From Scatophagus argus (lineage: Eukaryota > Chordata > Actinopteri > Scatophagidae), in contig NC_058512.1 in assembly GCF_020382885.2 (NCBI RefSeq), positions 683,501-747,500 of the forward strand: DNA of 64,000 bases, written 5' to 3'. Positions 1 to 18,400 of the stretch are shown in pieces. The notes beneath the pieces are model-generated. The model did not search any database. It was given only the letters and a program-made list of their open reading frames with translations, and had not been told where the DNA came from. Each line of letters starts with the position of its first letter. Positions within the stretch are counted from its first letter, which is position 1. A program made the translations under genes and the position numbers.

Positions 1-605
1 TCCACCAGAATCTGTTCCATCAGACCGAACGGATCGAGTTCTGGTGGTGAAACAAATCGCTTCATGGGGTTGTGACTCGTAAGAAACATTTTACAGCCGC
101 TTCTTTCACACAGGAAGCGTATGGGCAGCAGTGTGCGTCACATGACGCCGTAACGACGCAGTCTGGCCACTTGGTCAGATTAACTTTGTGCCATAAAATC
201 AGTTTAGCCATGAACAGACGTCCATACGGTGTTGCTCTTGTGCTTTGTGTGGCCAGCAGGATTAACCGTCAAACACAAACTCACTGAACATTCAGGACAC
301 CCGTAACAACAGTGGATTACAGCCAGTTGGACTTCAGCAACAAGACAAGCTCCGTCTTCTCAGGCCGGTCTTTCATCGCTCACATGTCAGTCCACTCAGA
401 CACACATGTGATCATGTGCAGTAACCGCCGAGCCTGCAGACGTAAGATCGATGCTAATCGATTTCTAAAACCCACTTAACTCCAACTCTGCTGACTGCTG
501 CACGAACGGCGCAGAGCAACGAAGCACTTAGATGATATATGAGTCTGTGCACGATGGGAAGAGCAGGAGGAGGGAGAGAAAACCGTGTCCAGGACTGACT
601 CACCC

Positions 606-646
<41 letters not shown>

Positions 647-777
647 CAGTGTGTGTGTGTGTGTATGTGTGTATACAGTGTGCGACTGTGTGTGAGACTG
701 ACAAACTGAACAGTAAAATGATGACGTTCACATCAGCCTCCTCAACAGCTTTGGAAAACACACACTGAACATGCAGG

Positions 778-811
<34 letters not shown>

Positions 812-1236
812 TTTTACATGGGAGAAGAGAAATCCACAATCATCAGTCTTTTCAGCAAAAACCCAATACGGCCTTTTTTGGTAAATGCTCCTCAGGTATT
901 GTATTAACAATGTGCGTGCATGCGTGTGTGTGTGTGTGTGTGCGTGACACACAGCAAGAAAGGTTTTTCATTTAAACTCGGCCATGCAGATGTGTTGATT
1001 TGTTTATTCTGTGTGGTGTGTGTGAGCGAAGTGGAGAAACCTTGAAGGAACTCCTGCACTGTTGTCAGATCAACACACACCAAAGAGCAGGAAGAAAACA
1101 TGGCCGACTAGGATGAAGTCGTACAGACTCCAGTCTGTACTGTAAGTAAAATGAGATTCGCAAATGGAAGAACATGTGAACCCCTCCATGGTTTTACCTT
1201 ACAGATCCTGTCACTCAGGTGGCCCACCAAACCTCC

Positions 1237-1330
1237 GCGGTCCGCCCAGCCTCCGCCATCCGCCCAGCCATCCGCCCAGCCATCCGCCCAGCCATCCGCC
1301 ATCCTTCCAGCCATCCGCCCAGCCTCCACC
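1237..1330. repeat. 12-bp minisatellite (CCATCCGCCCAG-type)
   Basis: Tandem copies of a 12-bp unit close to CCATCCGCCCAG, with some variant units. The period is a multiple of three, so it produces spurious open frames rich in Pro/Ser on one strand and Gly/Trp on the other. Not a gene. Confidence 0.8.
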
Positions 1331-2012
1331 GCCCATCAAACCTCCGCCGCTTGTCGAGCTGCTCTCCAAAGCTTGGAGCGTTTGTGTGACTCCTGTAACC
1401 TCCTGCAGCCTGCCAAAGTAAGGAGAGGCAACCAGTACAGGAAAGGAAACAAGGAGAGGAAACAAGTAGGAAACAGAAGGGAGGGAGGAGGAGACAAGGA
1501 AGGAAGGGGAACAAGGAGAGGACAGGAGACAGGATTATCCAGAGGCTTCTGACTCGACGTCTCCAATCGTCTCCGATCTGTTGCTTTCTGTTGCTTTGTG
1601 GAGCTGACAAAGCGTCCCCGAGGACAGCAGCAGGACGCTCATGTTTGAATAATGACAGAATAAAGATGCGTTCACCTTTCTGCTCGGCTACGTTCCCACG
1701 CAGCCGCTTTGTGTGGGAGCGTGTCCCGGACACGTGTGGCGCTCGGGCTCCTCGTCACATTCAGATACTCCAGCAAATCCGTGAGGCAGAAACACAGCAG
1801 ATAGAGAGTTCAAATGGATTCACTCAGCGTATGACAGATACTGGAAATGGATTTCAGAGCCTGTCAAAACAAACAATGCTTTTCTGCTCGAGGTTCACAC
1901 ACAGACAGCCAGAGGGGGACTGGAGATGGATGGAGGATATCTGAGTGACTCTGTGCTCCCTCACCATCAGCTCCGCTCTTAATGCATATAGTTCACATGG
2001 AGGCCGGAACAC

Positions 2013-2101
<89 letters not shown>

Positions 2102-3636
2102 CACACACAGGATAAATAACAGCACTTCAGCGCTCACATTACAGCACATCATCAGTGCTGCACACAGTCGTCTGTGACTAATGCAGCACAGACCAGAGTC
2201 AATACTGACTCACACAGGACCTCATGCTGGGAGGACACACACAGTCCACTGGGACCAGTGGGGGGGGGGGTCTGATCACACTGTGGACGGCTGTTAAACT
2301 GCAAATCGGTTGATCGGCTGAGGTGCAGACGCCACAGCAGAAGTGGGACAACACCTGAAGCGGAAAACACATCAGAACCACGGAGACCTTCAGGGCGGAG
2401 GGAAGAGGTTTCATGTCAAATATTAAACAGAGGAACTCAGGACGGATGACAGCAGCAAAGAGAGATTAGGAGTAGGAGTCAAGACAGGACAAAAGAGGAC
2501 ATCATGCACCACCTGCAATGCTGCACTAACTGTGGTGTTAGCTACCTTTAGCCCTCATCGCTACCCGCTGCAGCCGTCACCAGTCTGACAGTCACACGTC
2601 AACTCTCACTTTTCAATCTCTGCCAAAGGTCATATTATTACACTGACCACACCTGTTACGCGTCACTGTGGAGATTTTCTTCTCTTTTTCACTACAATTA
2701 GGAGTAACTACAGCAGGCGGTGACGAGGGAGTCGGGTGGAGGCTGAAGCTCCACAAACTCTCCTGAAGTGTGAGCACTTAGACCAGGAGGTTTTCAGAGG
2801 TACCACAGAAGTCTTTGTTCTTTCAAACTCCACCCACATGTCCCTTCTCAGCCTCCGTACGTCACAGAGGAGAACAGAGGGATTTCGCTGTGACACTTTG
2901 TGGTGTGAACGCCTGAACGTCCGTGGCAGGAGACTGGACTCTCACCACATAATTCTTGCAATTTACGCTTTTTGACCAGCAGGAAATGAAGGAGCGATTG
3001 AGGTCTCTCGCAGCCTGCCATCTGTGCACTCACAACCTGAGCTCTGATGGCCAATTTCAGCTCAGAGAGGCAATAAAACACACACACCCAACTGTTTTCT
3101 CACACTCAGTGCAGGTTGATGTTTTCAGGGTTTGTCCGTCCTGTGAATAACAACCCAACAACAACAACAACATCAGCCAGTTTCAAGGCGTCGCCTCTCA
3201 GTCCACACATCACAGCCCGGCAGTCGTTCAGCATCGTGTCACTGACATTTGGCAGGTGAACCACACCTGAAAACCTCTGCTGACTTCCTGACCCTGTGAC
3301 AGCAGGTTGTTACACTTTACGGCAAACTGGCACAGAAATCCTCTTCACGCAGAGCGACTGAGCTCTGATTTTATTGTGTGCAGTAACTTGCACCATGACT
3401 CAGCTGCAGGTGCTGAAGTAAACAAACCAACAGACTCATGAATTAGTTTGGTTATTCTGAAACTAGTTTTAGACAATGTGTTGTAAACCTGCGTTTCCCA
3501 CGTGGACCACGTGGACCAGGCAGACCAGCTCACGTGTTCTGAACACCACACACACAGGATGAGGTGTGATGTGGTTCTCCCCCCAGCAGAACCTGCTGAT
3601 GTTCTCTGAAAACTTCAGGACCTCCTGTCACATGAA

Positions 3637-3688
<52 letters not shown>

Positions 3689-3953
3689 GCCGAGTGATGA
3701 CACGCACAGAAAACAGTTCCTACAACAAGCTGCTCACAATAAACTCTGTGGATTGTCTTGGGTTGGACTCCTGGACGGTTGCTGTTGTCATCTGGTTCCA
3801 TTACGCTGCAGAGGAGGCAGACGTCCCCACAGCTGACGGACCAACAGCACGACGGGGGAGGAAGTTTTCATTTTGAGGTGAACTGTTCCTTTAACACAAT
3901 ATTAGTGCTTGTTAGTGCTGTTAGTCTTTCTGGATACTGTTTACACAGTTACC

Positions 3954-4029
<76 letters not shown>

Positions 4030-4172
4030 TCTCACTCGCGTTAATGTGAGTGTGCATGCGTGAGTACTTTAACATTGTTATTTCAATTATTTGTGTGTTG
4101 TGCGGTTGGGAATCCACTGTGACAGCTCATGAATAATTCTGCTGCTGCTCAGGAAGCGTGTGTTGATTCACA

Positions 4173-4207
<35 letters not shown>

Positions 4208-4379
4208 CGGCTCTATTGGAATGATAATGCCACAGATAATTAAGAGTGATACTGAATTACAAAATGGATGAGAGTCCCAGTTTGAGTCTAATTAAAAGGT
4301 TCTTTGGCCCTGTTTTGTGGAAAATTAATATGAACCCACACAGAAAAAATACATTCATGCATGTTGGCTGTTGCTGCCC

Positions 4380-4568
4380 TGCACACACACACACACATGT
4401 GGACGCACGTGGACACACACACACATGTGGACGCACGTGGACACACACACGCACGTAGACACACACACACATGTGGACGCACACACACACGCACACACAT
4501 GTGGACGCACGTGGACACACACACACATGTGGACGCACACACACACGCACACACATGTGGACGCACGT

Positions 4569-4601
<33 letters not shown>
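4380..4601. repeat. CA-rich compound minisatellite
   Basis: Blocks of (CA)n alternate with a short ATGTGGACGCACGTGG-like insert, giving a higher-order unit of roughly 26 bp repeated several times. It looks like a microsatellite that acquired an interruption and was then amplified as a larger unit. Confidence 0.8.
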
Positions 4602-4604
<3 letters not shown>

Positions 4605-5637
4605 TAAATAAGTATAAATAATGCAGTCTTAGGGTGTGTCCTGACCAACAGCCAGAAACATCTGAAAGCAAAGTTAAGTTCTTGGCTCGGTTTTACATTT
4701 TACGTCCTCACGTCTCAGACTCCTCTCAGTCGTTTGTTAAAGTCTGTGAAATGTGCGACTTCAGACGGATCACATGACCCTCCTGCAACATGCATGTGAG
4801 CCGAGGGGAGGAGGCGGAGGATGCAGAGGAGGTGGTGGAGGTGGAGGTGGTGGAGCAGATGGCCCCTTTGTCTGCACTTTAAATGAAAATCTTTCCGATT
4901 GTTAAATCACATGTGGGTCCTGATTGGCTCACACAGCCTGCATCTTTTCCTGTGAACACACGTGGACATTTATGAGGAGGTCATGTGACCTGACGTCACC
5001 ACCCACAGCGATCTGATCTAAAGACATTTTGTTTGCCGTTAACGAGCTTCCAGTTAACTGCACGGCCTGACCGTGTCAACTTCCTGTTGTTATTATCACA
5101 CGGATTCACGTGATTCTCCTTCAGATCTGATTAGATTCGATGACTCATATCAGTTTCATTAATGATAGAAATTGTGAGCCGAGTGTCGGGGTGAAGAAAT
5201 GTCGTATTAACGCACATTAACGCACGTATTTGATCGTATCGCCATGTAAACACGTTGTGAACACGTGTTGGCTGGTTAATCTGAGTGAATCACGTCTTGG
5301 TTTCAATTCGTTCCGGCTTGACATTTTGAAAAAGCGTCAGATTCTTCCAGGCTGCAGTGAAATCAAGACGAAAACTCTCAAAGCAAACCAATGAGTCAAA
5401 AACAAGACACGCACAAGTTTAAGGCCCCTGAAAGCTTCAACGGGACCTGTCTGTCTGCAAACAGCCACAGACAGCTTCCTGTGCACACACACACACACAC
5501 ACGCACACACACACACTGTGGGACACACAGGACCAGTCACTGTGAGCAATCAAAGCGGTGCACAGAGACAGAGGCGCCACATACCTGCCAGCATCCATCA
5601 ACATCACAGGTTCACACTCGTCCACTCACATTCATGT

Positions 5638-6592
5638 CAACAGGAAGGGAGGACAAGAGAGGAGGAGAGGGGGAGGAGAGGAGGAGGGGGAGGAGAGATG
5701 GAGGAGGAGGAGAGGAGGAGAGGGGGAGGAGAGATGGAGGAGGAGAGGAGGAGAGGGGGAGGAGAGAGGGGGAGGAGAGAGGGGGAGGAGAAGAGGAGAG
5801 GAGGAGGAGAGGGGGAGGAGAGGAGGAGGGGGAGGAGAGATGGAGGAGGAGAGGAGGAGGAGAGGAGAGGAGAGATGGAGGGGGAGAGATGGAGGAGGAG
5901 AGGAGGAGGAGAGGGGGAGGAGAGATGGAGGAGGAGAGGAGGAGAGGGGGAGGAGAGAGGGGGAGGAGAAGAGGAGAGGAGGAGGAGAGGGGGAGGAGAG
6001 GAGGAGGGGGAGGAGAGATGGAGGAGGAGAGGAGGAGGAGAGGAGAGGAGAGATGGAGGGGGAGAGATGGAGGAGGAGAGGAGGAGGAGAGATGGAGGAG
6101 AGGGGGAGGAGAGATGGAGGAGGAGAGGAGGAGGAGAGGAGAGGAGAGATGGAGGGGGAGAGGAGGAGAGGGGGAGGAGAGATGGAGGAGGAGAGGGGGA
6201 GGAGAGGAGGAGGAGAGGAGAGGAGAGATGGAGGGGGAGAGGAGGAGGAGAGGAGAGATGGAGGGGGAGAGGAGGAGAGGGGGAGGAGAGATGGAGGAGG
6301 AGAGGGGGAGGAGAGGAGGAGGAGAGGAGAGGAGAGATGGAGGGGGAGAGGAGGAGAGGAGAGGAGAGATGGAGGGGGAGAGGAGGAGGAGAGATGGAGG
6401 AGGAGAGGAGGAGGAGAGAGGGGGAGGACGAGAGGGGGAGGAGAGATGGAGGAGGAGAGGAGGAGGAGAGGAGAGGAGAGATGGAGGGGGAGAGGAGGAG
6501 AGGGGGAGGAGAGATGGAGGAGGAGAGGGGGAGGAGAGGAGGAGGAGAGAGGGGGAGGACGAGAGGGGGAGGAGGGGGGGAGGAGGATGACA
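5638..6592. repeat. ~955-bp purine (GGA/GAGAGG) minisatellite
   Basis: The plus strand is almost pure A/G for about 955 bp. It is built from GGA, GAGG and GGGGGA blocks punctuated by GAGATGGA and two GACGAG interruptions, and larger blocks recur with small changes, so higher-order duplication has occurred. It is open in several frames on both strands only because stop codons are rare in such DNA (Glu/Arg/Gly on one strand, Ser/Pro/Leu on the other). Mirror-symmetric purine tracts of this kind can form triplex DNA and stall replication. Confidence 0.9.
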
Positions 6593-6770
6593 TGAAGGAG
6601 GTCAGTTGTTACAGATCAAGAGGAGTTTGCTGGGCTTCTCCCTGACACTTCAGAAGCTCCTCGAACGTCTCATCTGAGTCAGAATTATTTCATGATGATC
6701 AGACAAGTCGAATTATCTCCACAAGTGACCAGTTTAACCAGCAGGAGAGACAGAGAGAGACAGAGAGAAA

Positions 6771-6807
<37 letters not shown>

Positions 6808-6949
6808 TGTGTGTGTGTGTGTGTGACTCCACAGGGTGTGAACACACACTCAGCCTCTTAAAATGCCACCTGACAGGTCTGTGAGCTCCTCGGCAGCAAA
6901 ACTGATTTACATGCAGCTCCCACTGAGACTGAGCTTTACCCCGGGACAC

Positions 6950-7512
6950 GCAGACAGGGGGACAGGCAGGGGGACAGACGGGGGGACAGACGGGAGGAGA
7001 GACAGGCAGGGGGACAGACGGGAGGAGAAACAGGCAGGGGGACAGACGGGAGAAGAGACAGACGGGAGGAGAGACAGGCAGGGGGACAGACGGGGGGACA
7101 GACGGGAGGAGAGACAGGCAGGGGGACAGACGGGAGGAGAAACAGGCAGGGGGACAGACGGGAGAAGAGACAGACGGGAGGAGAGACAGGCAGGAGAACA
7201 GGCAGGGGGACAGACGGGAGGAGAGACAGGCAGGGGGAACAGACAGGAGGAGAGAGAGACAGGGGGACAGACGGAGGGAGAGACAGACGGGAGGAGAGAC
7301 AGGCAGGGGGACAGATGGGAGGAGAGACAGGCAGGGGGACAGACGGGAGAAGAGACAGACGGGAGGAGAGACAGGCAGGAGAACAGGCAGGGGGACAGAT
7401 GGGAGGAGAGACAGGCAGGGGGAACAGACAGGAGAAGAGAGAGACAGGGGGACAGACGGAAGGAGAGACATGGGCACAGATGGAAGGACAGGCAGGAGGA
7501 CAGACAGACATC
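6950..7512. repeat. ~28-bp minisatellite (GACAGGCAGGGGGACAGACG-type)
   Basis: Tandem array of a roughly 28-bp unit made of GACAGGCAGG, GGGACAGACG and GGAGGAGA blocks, with internal deletions and larger repeated cassettes. Open frames run through it on both strands with Arg/Gly/Asp-rich or Pro/Ser/Leu/Cys-rich composition, none of it protein-like. Confidence 0.88.
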
Positions 7513-8898
7513 AGCTCGCTGCAGTGAAGCAAGCTGAAGATGCTGGCACTGATCTGAGTTCAGCTGCAGGGGAGTTTGTTCCAGTGAACAGTGATGCTGC
7601 TCTGATCCTGTTACAGTCCCTTCATCCAGCTGCTCTGACCAATCACATCCCACAAACGGATCCGCTCGGCCGGCCGTCTCACGTGTTTTTTCAGCATGGA
7701 TGAAGAAAATGTCGGGTGATGAGTGAGAACGTCCACATTCACACATGAAACCAGCGCTGGAGTCCATGTTGACTTCACAGGCGTGAAGTTTAACGTTTTT
7801 CTGCCACCCCGTCATGTGACGACCCCTCAGGTGTATCAGGTGGCCCTCTGCAGGGGCCCAACCCCTCTGGTTGGGAACCACTTGACTGAAGGGCCCGCAG
7901 CTCAGCCTGAGGTTTGTCAGGAGAAATCGCATCCGGACAGACGAACAGCAGCTTCGTGACCAGCGTTTGGGTTTACCTGCAGGCCACAGAGCTGCTCTGG
8001 AGAGACCACCCTGACTGCGGTTGACCTGGCGGTGTTTGGACAAGCATCTCGACTGAATGTGCAGTCAAATTCCAGTTCATTTTATCACACTGACAGACGG
8101 TGAAACTCACAGGCCAACAGCGCCACCCAGTGGCCACCTGCAGGAGTGCTGGTCTGTAGGTGAAAAATTTGCCGGCAAACTGCAGGACTATCAGATCCTG
8201 TGTTTTGATTAGTTTCACTTAGTCACACCCACTGAGGGGTATGTATTTGTTCCCCACCAGACTTGCCTTGCTTTAACTCTTAGAGTGGATATGACCTGGA
8301 TGACTGAGAACCTCCACAGACACGTCTGTAGGTGAAGCACAGCAAACTTTGATTCTCTGGATGGAAAGCGACTTGACCTCCTGCTGTAGTTTACCTTCAG
8401 GTTTCTGGTATCCACAAACTAAACTGTGCATAAATTACTGCTGGTGTCAGTGATTTATAAATGTATGAATGGATGTTTGACATTCATTACTTTCAGTCCG
8501 CTCTGTCAAAACCTGTCACATCAGATTTTGGTTCATTTTCAAAATGGATATGAAATAATCAAAAGTGAAAGTTAAACTTATTGTGTCAGCGGAGCAGCAG
8601 AGGTTCTCCGACTCCTCTGAAGTTCTTGAACTGAACAGAACATCCAAACATGTGGAAAAAATCAATCAGGCAAAGATCCTTTTGCAATCAATACAACTGG
8701 GTAACTGAGCGTTATTTTCATCACGGGTTCACCTGACAACAGGGTCCGTTTTGTGGGCTTCTGATCGGCTTCTCGAGGCGCTTCAGTCGCACGTGGTGAA
8801 CCTGCTCATGATGGACTGCATGTACTTCATTGTGGACATTGAATGTAAATAACACATGAGTCCTGCAGCAGATGTGGAATAAGGACACAGCAGCAGCT

Positions 8899-8904
8899 TT
8901 TATT
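8899..8904 (-). terminator. Candidate polyadenylation signal, V-ATPase B gene
   Basis: AATAAA on the minus strand, about 1.05 kb downstream of the V-ATPase B stop codon. A 3' untranslated region of about this length would be ordinary for the gene. No transcript evidence is available here. Confidence 0.4.
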
Positions 8905-9948
8905 TCAGATGATACATGAGGCACCAACAGGAAACATTCAGTGCATGCAAGCCCATTAAAACATCCAGCAGGTCAACATGCACACACAGCTGGAACAGAA
9001 ACGCGTCGACGCTCAAAGTCCACAACACAGACACAGAAAACACTCGAGGCTTTTGGCGCGAGAATAAAAGGATGTAAAGAGAAGAACACGGACATCAAAC
9101 ACCGAAGGAATGAAGGTTCACTTTCAGCCTCCACATGCACGTCGTCACTTCGTCTTCCTCCTCTAACACCGACAGCACTTGATCCGAACAGGCCGCGTAG
9201 CTCACCGCAGAACACGACGGGGTGTCAAAGTGTCGCGATCGTGTGGCAAGAACAAGGACAGGAAGTGTGCGCTGACCGCCAACAGAAAACTCTTTAATGA
9301 GCTCACGCGCCTGTCATCAAACCTCTAAAGTTCACTCAGGTGAGACGTCTCGTTAGCCGCGGCGCGTTTACACACAGAAATGTTGACTCCGGCCGAAGCT
9401 TCACTTCAGCCTTCAGAGAATAAACACGAGGCGAGAGCTTCAGTCGGCGGTCGTGACGCTCGATCACAGCAAGTTTTGAAGCTTGAAAACGATATTAAAA
9501 AGTTACTCATCCTGCCCTGAAAAGCTTGTTTCTACTGACCTCTGGTGGTTTACCTTCTCAGCGCACTGCAGTGACACACAGGCGGACTGCAGTGCGCTGT
9601 GACATCACACTCTCCTCTCCCCTGTGGGATGCCTTTAAAGGAACAGTCAGACATTTTGGGCAAAACGTCCAACGGCCTGACTGGTGTGAAAAGCTGCTGG
9701 GATTCGATTTATTTCTGGACTCGTTTGCTAACTGATCGCCCACACGGCGACTTGGTTCTCGACACTCTTCACATTCACACTGCGAACACATACAAACGTC
9801 TGCGTACGTCGGCGCTTCCTCTGCATGTTTCCGGTTTGTTGAAGCAGAAATGGCGTGTTGTCGAGGCCACGTGAATGTCAGGACGGTTACAGCATGTGAC
9901 GGCACAACACTTTACTGTATGTACGCCGTGAGGGTTCACTGAAACACC

Positions 9949-14761
<4,813 letters not shown>

Positions 14762-14852
14762 GTCGACACCCGCAGCGGCAGCATCCGAGTCGTGACGGGC
14801 AGCCTCGGCGCATGCGCGATGGACACACCAGCCGCATCATGGGGGAGGCTGA

Positions 14853-14872
14853 ACGTTTATTTATTTATTTGC
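14853..14872 (-). terminator. Candidate polyadenylation signals, dusp11
   Basis: On the minus strand there are overlapping AATAAA hexamers within an A/T-rich stretch, about 600 bp after the dusp11 stop codon and about 100 bp before the V-ATPase B start codon. If used, the dusp11 transcript would end almost at the promoter of the next gene on the same strand. Confidence 0.4.
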
Positions 14873-15468
14873 TCATTAATTTTTTTTAAATTGTAAAAGT
14901 GTGACTAAACACAATGGAAAGAACATTCAGATTAACCGACGGGATCAAACCTCTGAACTGATCTTAATGAGAAATCTGTGACGTTTGAATAACCTGAGCC
15001 ATACCGCACCTGGCTTCTGCTGTCACGTGGGCTTAAGGAAGTGAGCTTCACATCCGTCAGGTAATGAAATCAGTCGAGATGTCAGAGATGATTTACAGTT
15101 CGTTTAATCCCACTCTGTAAAAGTTCATTAAAGTGGGTTTGACAGGCACACCAGGACACAGAGGACCAACAGAACATGATACTGTCACTTTGGACATCCA
15201 CTGATTATCAGTCAGCTTCCAAACAACACGTCCAAGTTCACATTTTGCTTCTCAGACATCTGAAAACATCATTTTGGAGATACAAAGTGATCAGCTGAGT
15301 GAATAATCGATCGTACAAAGAGTCCAACAGAAACAAAGTGAACCTGAGTGTTAGCTAACTTTTCTGTGTGCTTCTGGACACCAGAGGAAGACATAAAGCT
15401 GTCCTTGAAGTGTCCATCAACTAGCCGATGAATCAGAACGGGACACACGGAGACACAACAAAAGAACT

Positions 15469-18400
15469 TCACCATCTTGGTCTTTCTCTCTCTGTGAATC
15501 TGTTTCTGTGTCTCATCCCGTGTCTGTCCCAGTCCTCCTCCGGTGCGTCACGGCCGCTGGACTCATTGGTCCAGCGCGGAGAGTAGCAGGGGATGGGAGG
15601 CGGGGGACGAGGAGCTCTCCTTCGATCCTCCTGCCAGTGGGAGGCCAGACTCCAGTCCGGCTCTGCTGGAGGATATCCGGACCTGCTGTCCTCTGAGCGG
15701 GGGGGTCTCCTCCACTGACCGTCCGGGTGTGAGGGGGGCCATCGGTACGGGTGGTGGACGTGGGCTCCCATCGGGGGACAGTAAGGAGGCGGAGGCAGTA
15801 GTGGCGGAGAGGGAAGGAGGCCGTTGAGCGGACGGTACGGATGTGAGCGGTGGTCTGTTCCAGATCTGAGACAGAGAGACAAGAAGACCAGTCTGTCCAA
15901 CGTGCCCACAGGAGACGGCAAGCAGCAGAAACAGGACAGAAGGAGTCGGAAGCTCCTCGACTCATTTTTATTAACAAATAATATTTATGTGCTGCTACCC
16001 CAATCCAGACAAAAGCCCCAAACTTTAAGCACCACACGAGCACAACCGTCAGGACGGACGGCAGTGAAGAAACCCTCGCAGATCAGCCGTGAAGCACAGA
16101 CACAAACCCCCCGCGGCCATCACAGCTCGTCCTCCCACGGGCCGTTTCTCCTCCTACCTGAGGTACCACGAGTCGCCGAAGTGAGGTCGTCTCTCCTCCC
16201 TGCTGTCGGGCCGACGTGCAGCGCGGCCTCTCATTGGCTCCTGCTCGCACTCGTCCATCCCCTCGTTACTGTTCCAAAACCATCACAGGAGACGAATCGA
16301 TAAGCGCCATCGATAGTCCCATCAAACTGGAGCACAGACTTCAGATAATATTCACACATTTCTGCCCTCGCTGACCTGCAGCAGTTACTGTTAATGTTAA
16401 TATTGTGCTAACGTTAAGACACCACCTTGTCCAGCAGGGGTCACCCTCGAGCTCTGGCTCACAGACAGTACAGGGAGGGACTGTCACTCAGGGGACAGGA
16501 GCTGCTGGGCGGAGGAGGACAGATCGTTTTTCGATGCTAAGCTAGGCTAACACGGCGTTGTGTTACTGGTGAAATGTTTGGCTGCATGGAGATTTACAGA
16601 CACGTAGCAGGATGAAGAAGGTTAAAGGTGAGCCGTAAACTTCTGAGACAGGAAGCAGAGGTCGGACGTCAAACAAACACTAAAGTCTGGACGTGTTCTC
16701 AGTGAGGACGACCGTCTCTGTCTCACCTCCTCTTCGGTCCATGCTGCAGGTCGTCCAGGTAGTTCTGCCTTTCTATGGCGTGACCGCGCGCCAGGTTGAA
16801 CACTGAGAACAAAACAACATTCACGTTCATTCAGAGATGCGGCCGACGCACACCAAAGTAAGACACGAGGACGCCGGCACTCACGCTCCACAGCCGCCTC
16901 AGGATCCATCCCGTCGACGTCAATCAGATACCTGCAGGACAGACACAGCGGTTAGGCGGCGTCACAGCCACAGGACAAAGTGTGCGCTTCGTGCCGAACA
17001 CACCTGCAGATCAGGTAGCCGGTTCGATTCAGACCGTGGGTGCAGTGGACGCCGATCAGCTTGTCTGGAAAGGAAACCACAGTTTTAACGTGTGCGTGTA
17101 AAAGCAAAGCGTGTTTGTGTGTGCGTGTGCTCATCAGGTTTCAGATGGCCTGCACTACAGGAGCTGAGGAGGGTCAAACGGGGACAGAAAGTGATTTGTA
17201 CTGAACATCACACAGACTGACAGAGAGCTCATCAAACCAGCGACCCTGAGGGGGACACGCAGGACCAGACTCACCACATGTGAGCGCATGTGGAATCTGG
17301 TCCCAGTTTGCCCTGAATGATGGACAGGAAACATCATGATGTCACAGTGAAGCTGACCTTTGACCTTCTGGAGAGAAAAAGTCTTCATTTCATCATTTCA
17401 CCCTGTTAGACATTTGGGTGAAACGTTGTCATGATTAGTGTGTGTGTGTGTGTGTGTGTTTTGTTGCGTTATGTTTCGTGAATCTTCCTGTCAGGCTGCG
17501 TTCAGCTTCAGCAGAAGGTGCTGACCGTTTGTAGCCAGGAAGGCGAAACTCGGGGCAAAGAGAGATGCTGCTGGCCGAGCTGCCTGACGGCGGACATTAG
17601 CGCCGGCTCGCCGAGACTCCAGCGAGGCAGCCTGAGGAAACTACACGGTCACATGACGGTTCCTGACATGTTCCTCACTGACTAACACATCATCTTCATC
17701 AGCAGCTCGGGGTTGTCTCACCGTTATCGGCGTTGTCTCGCAGGAACCTCCGCACGGCGCGTTTGAAGCTCAGGATGGTGCGGTCGCTGGGAACCGCGTG
17801 ACCAGCTGTGAGGATCTTCACAACCAGCAGCGACTCAGGGACATCCTGCGCACACGACAGCAGACGTCAGCTGACGTCCGTCTACACGGGAAACCCAGTA
17901 AGACCCGAGCGAGGTTACCTGCAGGCTGTAGTAGCGTGTGGTGAACGTCAGGTCGATTACCAAGCCAAGCTCCTGCTTTTCTTCGCTCAAAGCGTCCAGC
18001 AGCTGCCAGTGGCCAAACGCCTCCGAACTCGGAAGCTGACGGCTGAGAGACTAAAGAGAACAGACTGCGATCAGCGGCCCGCACACCCTCACCCCACACC
18101 AAACCAGACGGCTGCAGCTGCTGACCTGCTTCAGGGGCACTTTGAAGGCGACGAAGCGCGTCCCGTCCAGTCGCCTCCCCACAGCTTTGTAGTCCTCCCA
18201 CCTGCCGGCCAGAAAACATCGCACGGCTTTAAAACCAACAGGCCGCCATCCTGTAGTCACCGTGGACTGAGTCACCCGAGACGCCAGGGACAAGCTGCTG
18301 TGTGGATCACTTCTATTGGTTCTTATTTTTAGCTTTACTGTTTTACTTTACTTTGGGTTCAGATTTTCTGAAGTTTCAGGGACAACAAGGTGACGCACTG

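Larger units (their letters stand above)
1..8890. other. Gene-free, repeat-rich region
   Basis: I recognise no gene here on either strand. The long open frames come from low-complexity tracts. Besides the minisatellites listed separately, there are (TG/CA)n microsatellites at about 608-665, 778-809, 920-942, 2010-2110, 3638-3687, 3960-4027, 4164-4205 and 5485-5517. A (GA)n tract lies at about 6743-6808, followed by (GT)n. The right end probably overlaps the 3' untranslated region of the V-ATPase B gene, whose first good AATAAA on the minus strand lies near 8899-8904. The rest (about 2110-3600, 4620-5480, 7510-8890) shows no coding or splice pattern I can support. Confidence 0.6.

Noticed and set aside
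600-1101. Open frames rich in Cys/Val or His/Thr
   Set aside because: Plain readings of (TG/CA)n. The same holds for similar frames throughout the window (for example 4257-4671 and 45470-45682).
1108-1733. Pro/Ser-rich and Trp/Gly-rich open frames around 1.1-1.7 kb
   Set aside because: Produced by the 12-bp repeat; the frames beside it are not protein-like.
5391-6645. Long open frames (over 300 codons) across 5.4-6.6 kb on both strands
   Set aside because: They are translations of the purine minisatellite (Glu/Arg/Gly or Ser/Pro/Leu only), open in several frames at once, with no domain.
6734-8043. Open frames of 200-380 codons over the 28-bp minisatellite
   Set aside because: Composition mirrors the repeat unit. 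The extension to 8043 has no homologous or domain-like content.
15543-16303. Plus-strand open frames opposite the last dusp11 exons
   Set aside because: Antisense shadows of the Pro/Arg-rich dusp11 tail.
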